Of a stretch of DNA of 64,000 bases, positions 15,489 to 24,422 are shown one piece after another (position 1 is the first letter of the stretch; the number at the start of each line of letters is the position of its first letter). Source of the stretch: Streptomyces tirandamycinicus. GTDB taxonomy: Bacteria; Actinomycetota; Actinomycetes; Streptomycetales; Streptomycetaceae. The notes below the pieces were generated by a model. It had not been told where the DNA came from and did no database searches. It saw only the letters and a list, made by a program, of their open reading frames with translations. A program made the translations under genes and the position numbers. The stretch covers positions 2,099,001-2,163,000 of the forward strand of contig NZ_CP029188.1 of assembly GCF_003097515.1 (NCBI RefSeq), given 5' to 3'.

Positions 15489-17437
15489 GCGCACTTCCCG
15501 TCCGGCCGAACCACCGCAAGAACCGGGCCCGACGGATCCTGATCGGCGCGGCGGTCGTGGCGGCGATCGCCGGGTTCAACGGACCCGCGATGTACCGGTA
15601 CGGCTCGGAGCAGTACCACGAGTACAAGATCGACCGGCCCGAGTACAAGGCGGCGAACGGCCGCTGGGACCTCCTCGACGTCCCCGCCGAGTACAAGATC
15701 AACACGATCCACGCGGCCCTGCTGCACACCGGCAAGGTGCTGCTGATCGCGGGCTCCGGCAACAACCAGAAGAACTTCGACGCCAAGAAGTTCGAGTCGG
15801 TGCTGTGGGACCCGGAGACGAACGAGTTCACGCACATACCCACGCCCAAGGACATGTTCTGCGCCGGGCACACCCAGCTGCCCGACGGCAAGCTGCTGGT
15901 CGCGGGCGGCACCAAGCGCTACGAGAAGCTCGAGGGCGACGTCACCAAGGCCGGCGGCCTGATGATCGTCCACAACGAGGACCCCGACAAGCCGATCACC
16001 CTGCCCGCGGGCACCAGGTTCACCGGCAAGGAGAACGGCAAGACCTTCGTCTCCAAGGACCCGGTCCTCGTCGAGAAGGCGAAGAAGGTCTTCGACAAGA
16101 AGACGGGCCGCTTCCTGCGGACCGAGGCGGGCCTCGGCCGGATCTACGTCGAGGCCGAGAAGTCCGGCAAGCGGTACGAGACCGGCACCGAGGACAACTA
16201 CCGGGTGCACGGCCTGCAGGGCACGGACAACCAGAACGTCTACGGCATCGCGCAGAAGCTCGCCCTCGACAAGAAGGACTTCCAGGGCATCAAGGAGGCC
16301 TACGAGTTCGACCCGGTCGCGGAGAAGTACATCACCGTCGACCCCATGAACGAGGCCCGCTGGTACCCCACGCTCACCACGCTCGAGGACGGCAAGGTCC
16401 TGTCCCTGTCCGGACTGGACGAGATCGGCCAGATCGTCCCCGGCAAGGACGAGATCTACGACCCGAAGACGAAGAAGTGGGAGTACACCGGCTTCGAGCG
16501 GCGCTTCCCGACCTACCCCGCGATCTTCCTGATGGACAACGGGAAGCTCTTCTACTCCGGCTCCAACGCCGGGTACGGCCCCGCGGACGTGGGCCGCGAC
16601 CCCGGGGTCTGGGACCTGGACACCAACACGTTCACCAAGGTCCCCGGGCTGAGCGACCCGGACCTGATGGAGACCTCGGCGACGGTGATGCTGCCGCCCG
16701 CCCAGGACCAGCGGTTCATGGTCATCGGCGGCGGCGGGGTCGGCGAGTCCGAGAAGTCCAGCGAGAAGTCCCGGCTGGTCGACCTGAAGGACCCGAAGCC
16801 GCGCTTCAAGGACGGCGCCTCGCTCGACAAGGGCACCCGCTATCCGAGCGCCTCGCTCCTGCCGGACGACAGCGTGCTGGTCACCGGCGGCTCCGAGGAC
16901 TACCGGGGCCGCAGCGGGTCCAACGTCCTGGAGGCGCGCACCTACGACCCGAAGACGGGGAAGTACACGCGGGTCGCCGACCCCCGGGTCGGCCGCAACT
17001 ACCACTCGGGGTCCGTGCTGCTGCCCGACGGCCGTGTGATGATCTTCGGCTCGGACTCGCTCTTCGGTGACGACGCCAACACCAAGCCCGGTGTCTTCGA
17101 GCAGCGCATCGAGATCTACACCCCGCCCTACCTCTACCGGGACTCGCGACCGGAGATCGGCGCCGGACCCAAGAAGATCGAGCGCGGCGGTTCGGCGACG
17201 TTCAAGAGCCCGGACGCGGCGAAGCTGGCCTCGGCGAAGCTGATGCGGCCCAGCGCCGTGACGCATGTGACCGATGTCGACCAGCGCTCCATCGCGCTGG
17301 AGATGAGGAAGACGGCGGACGGTTTCACGGTCACCGTGCCCGAGAACCGGTCCCTGGTCCCGTCCGGCTGGTACATGCTGTTCGTGACGGACGACAAGGG
17401 CACCCCGTCCGAGGCGGTCTGGGTCGAGGTCCCGTAG
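15485..17437 (+). CDS. glxA: Copper radical oxidase GlxA (galactose-oxidase-like)
   Basis: 650 aa with one N-terminal membrane anchor (ILIGAAVVAAIAGF). The seven-bladed kelch-type propeller and C-terminal Ig-like domain of galactose oxidase relatives follow. Visible active-site residues are Cys126 (DMFCAGH, the cross-link cysteine), Trp293 (NEARWYP), Tyr506-His507 (GRNYHSG) and His594 (AVTHVTDVD), the expected copper ligands. GlxA acts outside the cell on the CslA product, producing hydrogen peroxide and enabling glycan deposition at the tip. GGGGGA at seven bases supports the start. A strong terminator follows. Confidence 0.95.
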   Translation: MSALPVRPNHRKNRARRILIGAAVVAAIAGFNGPAMYRYGSEQYHEYKIDRPEYKAANGRWDLLDVPAEYKINTIHAALLHTGKVLLIAGSGNNQKNFDAKKFESVLWDPETNEFTHIPTPKDMFCAGHTQLPDGKLLVAGGTKRYEKLEGDVTKAGGLMIVHNEDPDKPITLPAGTRFTGKENGKTFVSKDPVLVEKAKKVFDKKTGRFLRTEAGLGRIYVEAEKSGKRYETGTEDNYRVHGLQGTDNQNVYGIAQKLALDKKDFQGIKEAYEFDPVAEKYITVDPMNEARWYPTLTTLEDGKVLSLSGLDEIGQIVPGKDEIYDPKTKKWEYTGFERRFPTYPAIFLMDNGKLFYSGSNAGYGPADVGRDPGVWDLDTNTFTKVPGLSDPDLMETSATVMLPPAQDQRFMVIGGGGVGESEKSSEKSRLVDLKDPKPRFKDGASLDKGTRYPSASLLPDDSVLVTGGSEDYRGRSGSNVLEARTYDPKTGKYTRVADPRVGRNYHSGSVLLPDGRVMIFGSDSLFGDDANTKPGVFEQRIEIYTPPYLYRDSRPEIGAGPKKIERGGSATFKSPDAAKLASAKLMRPSAVTHVTDVDQRSIALEMRKTADGFTVTVPENRSLVPSGWYMLFVTDDKGTPSEAVWVEVP

Positions 17438-17502
17438 ACCGTCCGGGGCGGCCGACCGGACAGCGGCCGGCCAGCCGGACATCGGACAGCCGGACTGCAG
17501 AT

Positions 17503-17533
17503 GAAGGGGGCTCCCGCGGCGGGAGCCCCCTTC
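17503..17533. terminator. Terminator between convergent glxA and cellulase genes
   Basis: GAAGGGGGCTCCC (17503-17515) pairs perfectly with GGGAGCCCCCTTC (17521-17533) around a GCGGC loop. The symmetric hairpin can serve both converging genes. Confidence 0.8.
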
Positions 17534-17589
17534 GTCCTTCGTCCCTCGTCGCTCGTCGCTCGTCCTTCTTCGCGAGCTCGGCTGCTCGG

Positions 17590-17718
17590 GGTCGCGGGCG
17601 AGGCGGCACGCCGCGCGGTGCCGCGGACCGGATCAAGCGCCGCGGTGCTGCGGACCGGCTCGAACGCCGCGCGGTGCCGCGGGCCGGATCGAGCGCCTCG
17701 CGCTGACGCGCGCCGGCT
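17590..17718. repeat. Imperfect tandem repeats downstream of glxA
   Basis: About four units of roughly 30 bp, built on GCCGCGCGGTGCCGCGGACC followed by GGATCAAGC-like ends, lie between the terminator and the cellulase stop. A CGTCGCTCGTC microrepeat precedes them. They have no coding support. Confidence 0.6.
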
Positions 17719-17724
17719 GGAGCG

Positions 17725-18726
17725 CTACTCGGTGTTGCGGGCCAGTTCGAGCGCGTACTCCGGGTACCAGTCGCCGGCCTTGGGGCCGCCCTTGCAGTCA
17801 CCGTCGGACTCCCCCGGCCGCTTCACCCACAGATAGGCGTCGACGAGGGGGTCGCCGGTCTTGGTCGTGGGTTCCTCGCCGAGGGCGCGACCGGGCGGGT
17901 TGCACCAGTTCTCCTTGGGATCGCCGCCGGTGTAGGGCCCGTTGCCGTTGCGGCTGGTGTCGATCACATAGTGCTTCCCGCCGACCTTGGCGGAGAGCGC
18001 GTGGCCGAAGTCCTTGCTGGCCTCGGTCGTCTGGAAGTTGGAGACGTTGACCGCGAAGCCGTCCGCCCCGTCGATACCGGCCCTCCGCAGCGGGCCGGGC
18101 AGGGAGTCCGGGTTCGCCCAGCCCGCGTTGCCCGCGTCCAGGTAGACCTTGGTGGCGGGAAGTCGCTTCAGCCGCTCGATGGCCCCCTTCAGCAGGTCGT
18201 ACCGCTCCTGGTGGTACTGCTGCGGGGTGCAGCCGTCGACCAGGTGCAGCACGGCGTCGGGTTCCAGCACGACCGTGGCCCGGCGGTCGCCGATGCCCTC
18301 GGCCACCTTGTCGACCCAGGCGCGATAGGCGTCGCCGTCGGACGCGCCGCCCTTGGAGAACTGCCCGCAGTCCCGGTGCGGGATGTTGTAGAGGACCAGC
18401 AGGGCGTCGCGGTCGGCCTTCTCGGCGGCCTCCGTGTAGCGCTTCGCCTCGCCCTCGGGGTCCTCGGGCCCGATCCACTCCCCCACCGGCTGGGCCGCGA
18501 TCTTCTTGATCAGTTCGGCCCTTGTGGTGTCGCCGTCGTCGAGGTACGACGCCACCTGCTTCGCGGCGTTGCCCTCGGGGTTGACCCAGTAGGGGTCCGT
18601 CGCCTTGGGCTGCTGGGCCGCGGGCCTGTCGCCTTCGCCGTCCGCGGAGGAACACCCCGCGACGAGCAGGACGACCCCCACCGCGGCCGCCGTCCATCGG
18701 GCGCGCCCGACTCGACTGCCGTACAT
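17725..18726 (-). CDS. cslZ: GH6 endoglucanase lipoprotein of the csl locus
   Basis: 333 aa. The lipoprotein signal ends in a lipobox (VLLVAGCSS), so the enzyme is tethered outside the membrane. The GH6 fold is shown by VVLEPDAVLHLVDG (catalytic-region Asp) and VIDTSRNGNGPYTGG with ENWCNPPGRALG. GH6 enzymes hydrolyse beta-1,4-glucan with inversion. Next to cslA-glxA it probably trims or releases the nascent glycan. It is transcribed towards glxA. The start is the ATG at 18726, with GGGGGAGCGG just upstream. Confidence 0.9.
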   Translation of the reverse strand: MYGSRVGRARWTAAAVGVVLLVAGCSSADGEGDRPAAQQPKATDPYWVNPEGNAAKQVASYLDDGDTTRAELIKKIAAQPVGEWIGPEDPEGEAKRYTEAAEKADRDALLVLYNIPHRDCGQFSKGGASDGDAYRAWVDKVAEGIGDRRATVVLEPDAVLHLVDGCTPQQYHQERYDLLKGAIERLKRLPATKVYLDAGNAGWANPDSLPGPLRRAGIDGADGFAVNVSNFQTTEASKDFGHALSAKVGGKHYVIDTSRNGNGPYTGGDPKENWCNPPGRALGEEPTTKTGDPLVDAYLWVKRPGESDGDCKGGPKAGDWYPEYALELARNTE

Positions 18727-18865
18727 CCGCTCCCCCTTGGTGCACCGTGGTACGCGCCGGGCCACCCCCCAGGCGCCCCCGCTGCCGGACCGGGTCCGGC
18801 CGGACCCATCCTGACACACGGCGTCCGCGGGCCACGAGGCGACGAGGCTTCGGCCGTCCGGGCCC

Positions 18866-19537
18866 TCAGACGCCGCGCGCGTCCGTGAGGTAGGCGGACA
18901 CCACGACGTTGGCCGTGTAGGAAGCGGTCTTCCTGTCGTAGGTGCCACCGCAGGTGATGAGCCGGAGCTCGGCCCGGCCCGGGAGGTGTGCCCCGTACAC
19001 CTTCCGGGCGTCGAACCGGTCCCGGCTCACGACCTGGACGTCGTCGATGGTGAACACGGCGACCGAGCCGTCGGTACGGGTCACCCTGACCGTCTGGCCG
19101 GGCCGGGCCGCGCTCAGGCCGTAGAAGACCGCCGGCTCGGTTTTGGTGTCGACGTGGCCGACGAACAGCGCCGCGCCCGCGGCACCGGGCCGGGTGCCCG
19201 TGCCGAACCAGCCGACTGCGTCCGGCGTCGCGAACGGCGGAGGTTCGACCGCTCCCGTCGTGTCCAGACCGCGGGCGACGACCGGGGCCGAGACACCGAT
19301 CGAGGGGATGTCCACCCTGGTGGGTCCCGCCGGCGCCAGCGGCTCGCGGGCCGGCGGCAGCGGTACCCCGAGTGGACGGCCCACCGCGGCCACGTCCCCG
19401 GTCGTGGGGGCCGAGGTGCCCCCGCCACCGTCGCTCGCCTCACGGCCCCAGAGCCACAGGCCCATCAGCAGGATCGCCCAGGCCACTCCCGTGAGCAGTC
19501 TGCCGCTGCCGGGGGGCGTCTCCTCGCCGGAGGACAC
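18866..19537 (-). CDS. Class F sortase
   Basis: 223 aa from GTG. A single N-terminal membrane anchor (WAILLMGLWLWG) and a linker precede the sortase barrel. The catalytic His is in LFVGHVDT, the Cys in LITCGG, and the supporting Arg probably lies in KTASYTANVVVSAYL or a nearby strand. The short form with this Cys context fits class F sortases of actinobacteria, whose substrates are poorly known. The gene starts five bases after the stop of an acidic surface protein gene, which makes that protein a possible substrate. Confidence 0.9.
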   Translation of the reverse strand: MSSGEETPPGSGRLLTGVAWAILLMGLWLWGREASDGGGGTSAPTTGDVAAVGRPLGVPLPPAREPLAPAGPTRVDIPSIGVSAPVVARGLDTTGAVEPPPFATPDAVGWFGTGTRPGAAGAALFVGHVDTKTEPAVFYGLSAARPGQTVRVTRTDGSVAVFTIDDVQVVSRDRFDARKVYGAHLPGRAELRLITCGGTYDRKTASYTANVVVSAYLTDARGV

Positions 19538-19542
19538 GGCGG

Positions 19543-20289
19543 TCAGTCCCGGTCCGGGGAGCCGAGGCGACGGCGGCGGGCACTGCGGCAGGCGACGGCG
19601 ACGGCCGCCGCTCCGGCCAGGAGCAGCCCGATCACGGTGTGCGGGGTGCCGGGCCCCTGGGTGTCGGCGGACTTGGCCTCCTGCGAGGCCAGCCGGTCGG
19701 CAGCGCCGCCGCCACCGGCACGGACGGGGGCCACGGGGCTCTCCGCCGGGTCGGGGGCCCCGGCATCGTCCTCGTCGGAGCCGTCCTCGCCGTCCTCGCC
19801 GTCGTGGTCGTCGTGGTCGTCGTCGGAGCCGTCGTCGGAGCCGTCGTCGTGGTCGCCATCGTGGCCGTGATCCTCGTCGGAGCCGTCCTCGCGGCCGTCG
19901 CGGCCTTGGCCGTCACGGTCCTTCTTCCCGTCCTGCCCCTCGCGGTCCTTCTTCCCGTCCTGCCCTTCGCGGTCCTTCTTCCCGTCCTGGGACCCTTCGT
20001 CCTTCTTCCCGTCCCGCCCCTCACGCCCCCGCTCGGCGTTCTCCTCCTCGCCCTGCTTGTCATCGGCGTCGGAGCGGGAGGGCGGCGTGAGCGTGACGAT
20101 CTGGAGCCGGTCCACGACGCCGCTCTGGCCGCCGTCGCGCACCTCGCTCCCGGATTCGGCTCCGAGAGCCTGGACGGTGTCCGTGAGCTGGGCGTTTTCC
20201 TCCGCGAACGCGGTCGCCGGGACGGGGGCCAGGATCAGGAAGCCGGTGGCCGCCCCTACGACACGGAGAGCAATCGTGACTGAACGCAT
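19543..20289 (-). CDS. Acidic surface protein with Asp/His-rich linker and C-terminal anchor
   Basis: 248 aa with a signal peptide (VVGAATGFLILAPVPATAFA). A short domain follows, then tandem DGKKDREGQ repeats and a very acidic DEDHGHDGDHDDGSDD-type tract likely to bind divalent metals. The C-terminus has a hydrophobic helix (VIGLLLAGAAAVAVAC) and an Arg tail, the layout of a sortase substrate. No clear LPxTG or LAxTG is present before the helix (the sequence there is DTQGPGTPHT). It sits five bases upstream of the class F sortase gene in one operon. Confidence 0.7.
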   Translation of the reverse strand: MRSVTIALRVVGAATGFLILAPVPATAFAEENAQLTDTVQALGAESGSEVRDGGQSGVVDRLQIVTLTPPSRSDADDKQGEEENAERGREGRDGKKDEGSQDGKKDREGQDGKKDREGQDGKKDRDGQGRDGREDGSDEDHGHDGDHDDGSDDGSDDDHDDHDGEDGEDGSDEDDAGAPDPAESPVAPVRAGGGGAADRLASQEAKSADTQGPGTPHTVIGLLLAGAAAVAVACRSARRRRLGSPDRD

Positions 20290-20554
20290 TGTGAACCTCC
20301 TGGTGTAACGAGATTCACGCGTTCCGCCCAGTTCCGCATCCCCAGCAGACCCGTACGGGTCAGCGCGCCGAGCGGGTCGCGGCCTCCGAAGGGTCCCGCG
20401 GCCCACACGTCCCCTCACCCTCACTCGCACACGGACGGGCTCCACCGCGCATCGGAGACATTCCCCCGCACCGGAATCGAACAGGCGCCGAAGGTAGTGT
20501 CTACGTCGAGCGCAAGCCGCCTCGTACAACTGCGTCCGGCAGGAGAAACACCCC

Positions 20555-21334
20555 ATGGGAGAGCGCAAGCCGATCGAATCATGGCTCACCGACATGGACG
20601 GAGTGCTGATCCACGAGGGCATCCCGATCCCCGGCGCCGAGGAGTTCCTCAAGCGGCTCAAGGAGTCCGGTAAGCCCTTCCTGGTACTGACCAACAACTC
20701 GATCTACACCCCGCGTGACCTGCACGCGCGGCTGGCCCGGATGGGCCTCGACGTGCCGACCGAGAACATCTGGACCTCGGCCCTGGCCACCGCGCAGTTC
20801 CTCGACGACCAGCGGCCGAACGGCACCGCGTACGTGATCGGCGAGGCCGGTCTGACGACCGCCCTGCACGAGATCGGGTACGTCCTCACCGACACCGATC
20901 CCGACTTCGTCATCCTGGGGGAGACCCGGACGTACTCCTTCGAGGCCATGACGAAGGCGGTACGGCTCATCAACGACGGCGCCCGGTTCATCGCGACGAA
21001 CCCCGACGAGACGGGACCCTCCACCGAGGGCGCTCTGCCCGCCACAGGGGCCGTCGCGGCGCTGATCACCGCGGCCACCGGCAAGAAGCCGTACTTCGTC
21101 GGCAAGCCGAACCCGCTGATGATGCGCGCCGGGCTGAATGCCATCGGGGCCCACTCCGAGACATCGGCCATGATCGGCGACCGGATGGACACGGACGTGC
21201 TCGCCGGTCTGGAGGCCGGCATGCGGACGTTCCTCGTCATGACGGGGGTCACCAGGCCGCACGAGGTGGACAGGTTCCCGTACGGGCCCTCGAAGGTCGT
21301 GGACTCGATCGCGGACGTGATCGACTACGTCTGA
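20555..21334 (+). CDS. HAD-IIA family phosphatase (NagD-like)
   Basis: 259 aa. Motif I is DMDGVL near residue 13, motif II is LTNNS, and motifs III/IV are GKPNPLMM with [12 protein letters not shown]. The alpha/beta C2 cap lies between motifs II and III. NagD-type enzymes dephosphorylate sugar phosphates and nucleotides. GGAGAAA is well placed before the ATG. It is monocistronic by spacing; the 265 bp upstream shows no other gene. Confidence 0.92.
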   Translation: MGERKPIESWLTDMDGVLIHEGIPIPGAEEFLKRLKESGKPFLVLTNNSIYTPRDLHARLARMGLDVPTENIWTSALATAQFLDDQRPNGTAYVIGEAGLTTALHEIGYVLTDTDPDFVILGETRTYSFEAMTKAVRLINDGARFIATNPDETGPSTEGALPATGAVAALITAATGKKPYFVGKPNPLMMRAGLNAIGAHSETSAMIGDRMDTDVLAGLEAGMRTFLVMTGVTRPHEVDRFPYGPSKVVDSIADVIDYV

Positions 21335-21601
21335 CGCGCTGCACCGGCAGCAGGGGGGACGGCGGTCCCGGTGACCGTGGGGCGGAGCGTGCCGTACGGG
21401 TCACCGGGGCAGGCGCTCCGGCCTGCGGGCGCGGGCGTACGGCCGCCCCACTCCCGGCCGAGCCCAGCCCGCGCCCCAGCCCGCGCCCCGGCCCTGGACT
21501 CGGCCCTGGGCACCGCCATGGACTCGCTTTCCGGGGCGGGGCGTTCGGCGGGAACCGGGCGGGCTCACCCGGATCACGCAGCCGTCAGAGACGGCGTGGC
21601 G

Positions 21602-21793
21602 TCACCGTGCGCCGTCCAGCCGCAGCAGGACGGAGTACGCCGACTCGGCCCGGCGAGCCGGTACGGCTTCGGGGTCGGCGTGCTCCAGGAAGCTCCGTGT
21701 CCCGCCGTGGTGGCGCACCCGGCCCCCGTCCATGAGGGTGACCGCGTCGGCTTCGTCGGCCAGGTCGGCGACGTCGTGCGTGGACATGAGCAC
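21602..21793 (-). pseudogene. C-terminal remnant of an ABC transporter ATPase
   Basis: About 63 codons, starting MLMSTHDVADLADEADAVTL and continuing MDGGRVRHHGGTRSF, match the end of ABC ATPases: the H-loop in STHD and the D-loop-distal strand. No Walker A, signature or Walker B sequence lies upstream, where the LAATG surface protein begins instead. It is a decayed leftover of a deletion. Confidence 0.65.
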
Positions 21794-21828
21794 GTATGGG
21801 CGCCGTCCAGCCCGTGACGGTGTGGGCG

Positions 21829-22977
21829 CTATCTGACCCGGCGCCTCATCAGGAGCAGTACCACCGCCCCGGCGAGGAGCACACCGCCCGCGGTGGCGAG
21901 GCCCACCGAGTGCCAGGGGCGGGCGCCGGTCGCGGCGAGTTCGTGTGCGTTCTGCCGGGCGGTGCCGTCCTTGCCGGACCCGTCACCGGGGACGGCGGGC
22001 CCGCTGGCCTCCGGTTCGCCGAGGGGCCCCGAGGGACGGCCGGTGGGCTCGGCGGCGAGGACGTCGAAGCGGTAGTCGTCGGACTCCCCCACCCAGTCTC
22101 CGTCCGCCCCCCGGCGCTGGACGACCGCGGCGTTGGCGACGACGGTGTCGGGAGCCGTGGTGCGGTCGGGGAAGGCGAGCCTGACCCGTACCGAGAACGT
22201 GCCGCCGGCGGGCAGCGACAGGCCCGCGAAGCCGCCCGAGCCGGCTCCGAACGCGCCGACGGCCTCCCCCTGGTCCGTCTTCTCGACGGTGACGTGCCGC
22301 CAGATCCGCGAGGCTCCGTCGAAGAACTCCAGCCGGACCCGGTCCGGCCGGATCGCCCTCGCCTGGCCGGCGAGCACGACCACGGGGTGGATGTTCAGAC
22401 ACGGCCGGGCGGTGGTGTTGGACAGTTCGACGGAGAACTCGTGGGCCTCCCCACCGGCCCGGTACTCGCCGGGGCCCCGGACGATGCGGGTGACGATCGG
22501 GAACTCGACCGCGTTCGGATCGCCGCAGGCCGGCTGCTGCTCGGCGGGCACCGCACCGGGTGCCGCGGGCGATGCGGCGCCCGGACGGGGAGGCTGCGGC
22601 ACCGAGGGCGGCAGGACGGCGGAGGGCACCGCCTGCACCGGGGCCGGGGGCTGGACCGGGGCCGGGGGCTGCGGCGCGAGGGGGCGGGGCACGGCGGACG
22701 CGGGCGGAACGGGCGGGGCGGGGAGTCGCCGAGGCGGGGTCTGCCGGGCGGCGGGAGCGGACCGCGGCGGGGCGGACCACGACCCGCCTGTCAGGGGCGG
22801 CGGCGCCGGCTGAGCGGCGTCCGTGCGGGACGGCGCGGGACGCTCAGGGGGCGAACCGGGTTGCGCCGGCACGGGCCGCGGGGTTTCCGGGGTCCGCGCG
22901 AGAGCCGGCCCCGCCAGGACGACGGGGACGAGCGCGGCCGTGGCGGCTCCGGCGGCGAGGGCGGTGCGCAGACGCAT
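21829..22977 (-). CDS. Sortase-anchored surface protein (LAATG signal)
   Basis: 382 aa. A signal peptide (ALAAGAATAALVPVVLAGPALA) and about 110 residues of Pro-rich spacer lead to one beta-sandwich-like domain (about 155-300, VEFPIVTRIVRGPGEYRAGG onward) with a Cys pair. The C-terminus has ELAATGARPW, a hydrophobic helix and RRRVR, the class E sortase LAxTG signal used in Streptomyces. The protein is therefore probably linked to the cell wall. The beta domain resembles adhesin or signal-peptide-protein folds, but I cannot name it. Confidence 0.8.
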   Translation of the reverse strand: MRLRTALAAGAATAALVPVVLAGPALARTPETPRPVPAQPGSPPERPAPSRTDAAQPAPPPLTGGSWSAPPRSAPAARQTPPRRLPAPPVPPASAVPRPLAPQPPAPVQPPAPVQAVPSAVLPPSVPQPPRPGAASPAAPGAVPAEQQPACGDPNAVEFPIVTRIVRGPGEYRAGGEAHEFSVELSNTTARPCLNIHPVVVLAGQARAIRPDRVRLEFFDGASRIWRHVTVEKTDQGEAVGAFGAGSGGFAGLSLPAGGTFSVRVRLAFPDRTTAPDTVVANAAVVQRRGADGDWVGESDDYRFDVLAAEPTGRPSGPLGEPEASGPAVPGDGSGKDGTARQNAHELAATGARPWHSVGLATAGGVLLAGAVVLLLMRRRVR

Positions 22978-23086
22978 GGGGGAACCTCAGCAGATCGCGG
23001 GCGTGGGCGGCGTCGGCTGCGACGCTGCCACGCGGGGGCCCGCCGGTGGTGCACCGACGCCACCCTCCGACCTGAAAATCACATCA

Positions 23087-24367
23087 TTACGCCCGGTTGG
23101 CGGAGTCCATCGCCTCCATGCGGCCGAACAGCGGGGCGAGGACGAGCTGGGCCGCGCCCTCCGCGACCGGGTACGCACCGCTCTCCGCCAGCGCGACGTG
23201 CACGGCATCGTCGCCGATCACCTCGCCGACCCCGCGAACGAACGTCTCGGCGGCGGCGAGCACCGTGCGCCCGCCGAGCAGCACCTGCTCGACGTCGAGC
23301 AGCCGTACCAGGTTCGCCGCGCCGGTACCCAGCACCCGGGCCGCCTCCCCGAACTCACCGCGGGCGACGGCCGCGAGGCACAGCGCCTCGATGCAACCGC
23401 GGTTGCCGCAGGGGCAGACGGGGCCGTCGAGTTGTACGACCTGGTGGCCGAACTCGCCCGCGCCGGTGCGCGCCCCCCGGTGCACCACCCCGCCGATCAC
23501 GAGCCCCGCGCCCAGTCCCGTACCGAGGTGGAGGTACGCGAACGACCCGGGCGCGGCCGCGGCCGCGGCGGAGTGAGCGGGGGAGGCAAGGGAGGTGAGA
23601 GAGCCAGGAGAGGCAGGAGAGGTGAGAGAGCCAGGGCAGGCGGGGGCGGCCGGGGAGGCGGGGTCACCGTCGGCGCGCCCGCCCGCCGGACCGGCGACGC
23701 CGTGCCCGGGGTCTGCCGCGCTCTCCGCCCCGGGCCCCGTCCGGGGCAGGCCCCTCAGCGCGAGCCCCAGCACCGCCGCGTTCGTGTCCTTGTCCAGCAC
23801 GACCGGCACACCGAGCCGCTCCGCGAGCTCGTCGCGGAGCGGGACGCCCGCCCAGCCCGGCGCGCCGGTCACCCGGCCCGGTACACCGGTCCGGTGGTCC
23901 AGCGGTCCGGGCATGCCCACCCCGACGCCGAGCACCCGCTCCGGTCCGACCGCCAGCAGCGCCCGCACCTCGCCGGCCGCCGCGGAGATGGCGTGCGGTA
24001 CCGGACCGCCCAGGTCCAGAGCCCGGCTGCGGGACGCGACGACCGTGCCGGCGAGGTCGACGAGGACGGCCGTCAGCTCGTCGCGGTCCAGGTGGAGACC
24101 CACGGCGTGCGCGGCGGAGGGGACGAGGCGCAGGACCGTACGGGGCTTGCCGCCGGTGGACGCGCGGCGGCCCGCCTCAGTCGCCATCCCGTCCTTCCGC
24201 AGCCTTCCGGTGATCTTGCTGACGGCCTGGGGCGTGAGACCGGTGCGCTCGGCCAGCTCCAGGCGGCTGATCCCGTCGCCGCCGGCCGCCCGCAGCAGAT
24301 CCAGCACCAGGGCCGCGTTGTGGCTGCGCAGCACAGGAAGGTTGGCACCCGCGTTACTCCACTTCAC
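23087..24367 (-). CDS. ROK-family transcriptional regulator
   Basis: 426 aa from GTG. An N-terminal winged HTH (ISRLELAERTGLTPQAVSKI) precedes a ROK sugar-kinase-like domain with VLGVGVGMPGPLDH, the zinc motif CPCGNRGCIEAL and HLGTGLGAGLVIGG. A low-complexity insertion of about 55 residues (around 230-285, with in-frame SLTSPASPG repeats) interrupts the ROK fold and comes from a purine-rich DNA repeat at 23590-23640. ROK regulators sense sugars. It is divergent from the oxidoreductase gene, with an operator-like palindrome between, and likely represses it. Confidence 0.88.
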   Translation of the reverse strand: MKWSNAGANLPVLRSHNAALVLDLLRAAGGDGISRLELAERTGLTPQAVSKITGRLRKDGMATEAGRRASTGGKPRTVLRLVPSAAHAVGLHLDRDELTAVLVDLAGTVVASRSRALDLGGPVPHAISAAAGEVRALLAVGPERVLGVGVGMPGPLDHRTGVPGRVTGAPGWAGVPLRDELAERLGVPVVLDKDTNAAVLGLALRGLPRTGPGAESAADPGHGVAGPAGGRADGDPASPAAPACPGSLTSPASPGSLTSLASPAHSAAAAAAPGSFAYLHLGTGLGAGLVIGGVVHRGARTGAGEFGHQVVQLDGPVCPCGNRGCIEALCLAAVARGEFGEAARVLGTGAANLVRLLDVEQVLLGGRTVLAAAETFVRGVGEVIGDDAVHVALAESGAYPVAEGAAQLVLAPLFGRMEAMDSANRA

Positions 24368-24397
24368 CCCGCTATTGTGCGGGCGCTTGACGCTTTG

Positions 24398-24410
24398 GCA
24401 ACAGTGTTGC
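24398..24410. promoter_or_regulatory. Operator-like palindrome in the ROK/oxidoreductase divergent region
   Basis: GCAAC-AGT-GTTGC lies 12 bp before the oxidoreductase ATG and 30 bp from the ROK start. The position suits autoregulation and repression by the ROK protein. Binding is inferred. Confidence 0.5.
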
Positions 24411-24422
24411 TTAAGTGGCCCC

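Noticed and set aside
15077-17482. An 801-codon open frame opposite glxA
   Set aside because: It shows no family motifs, and its extent is explained by third-position GC bias of glxA.
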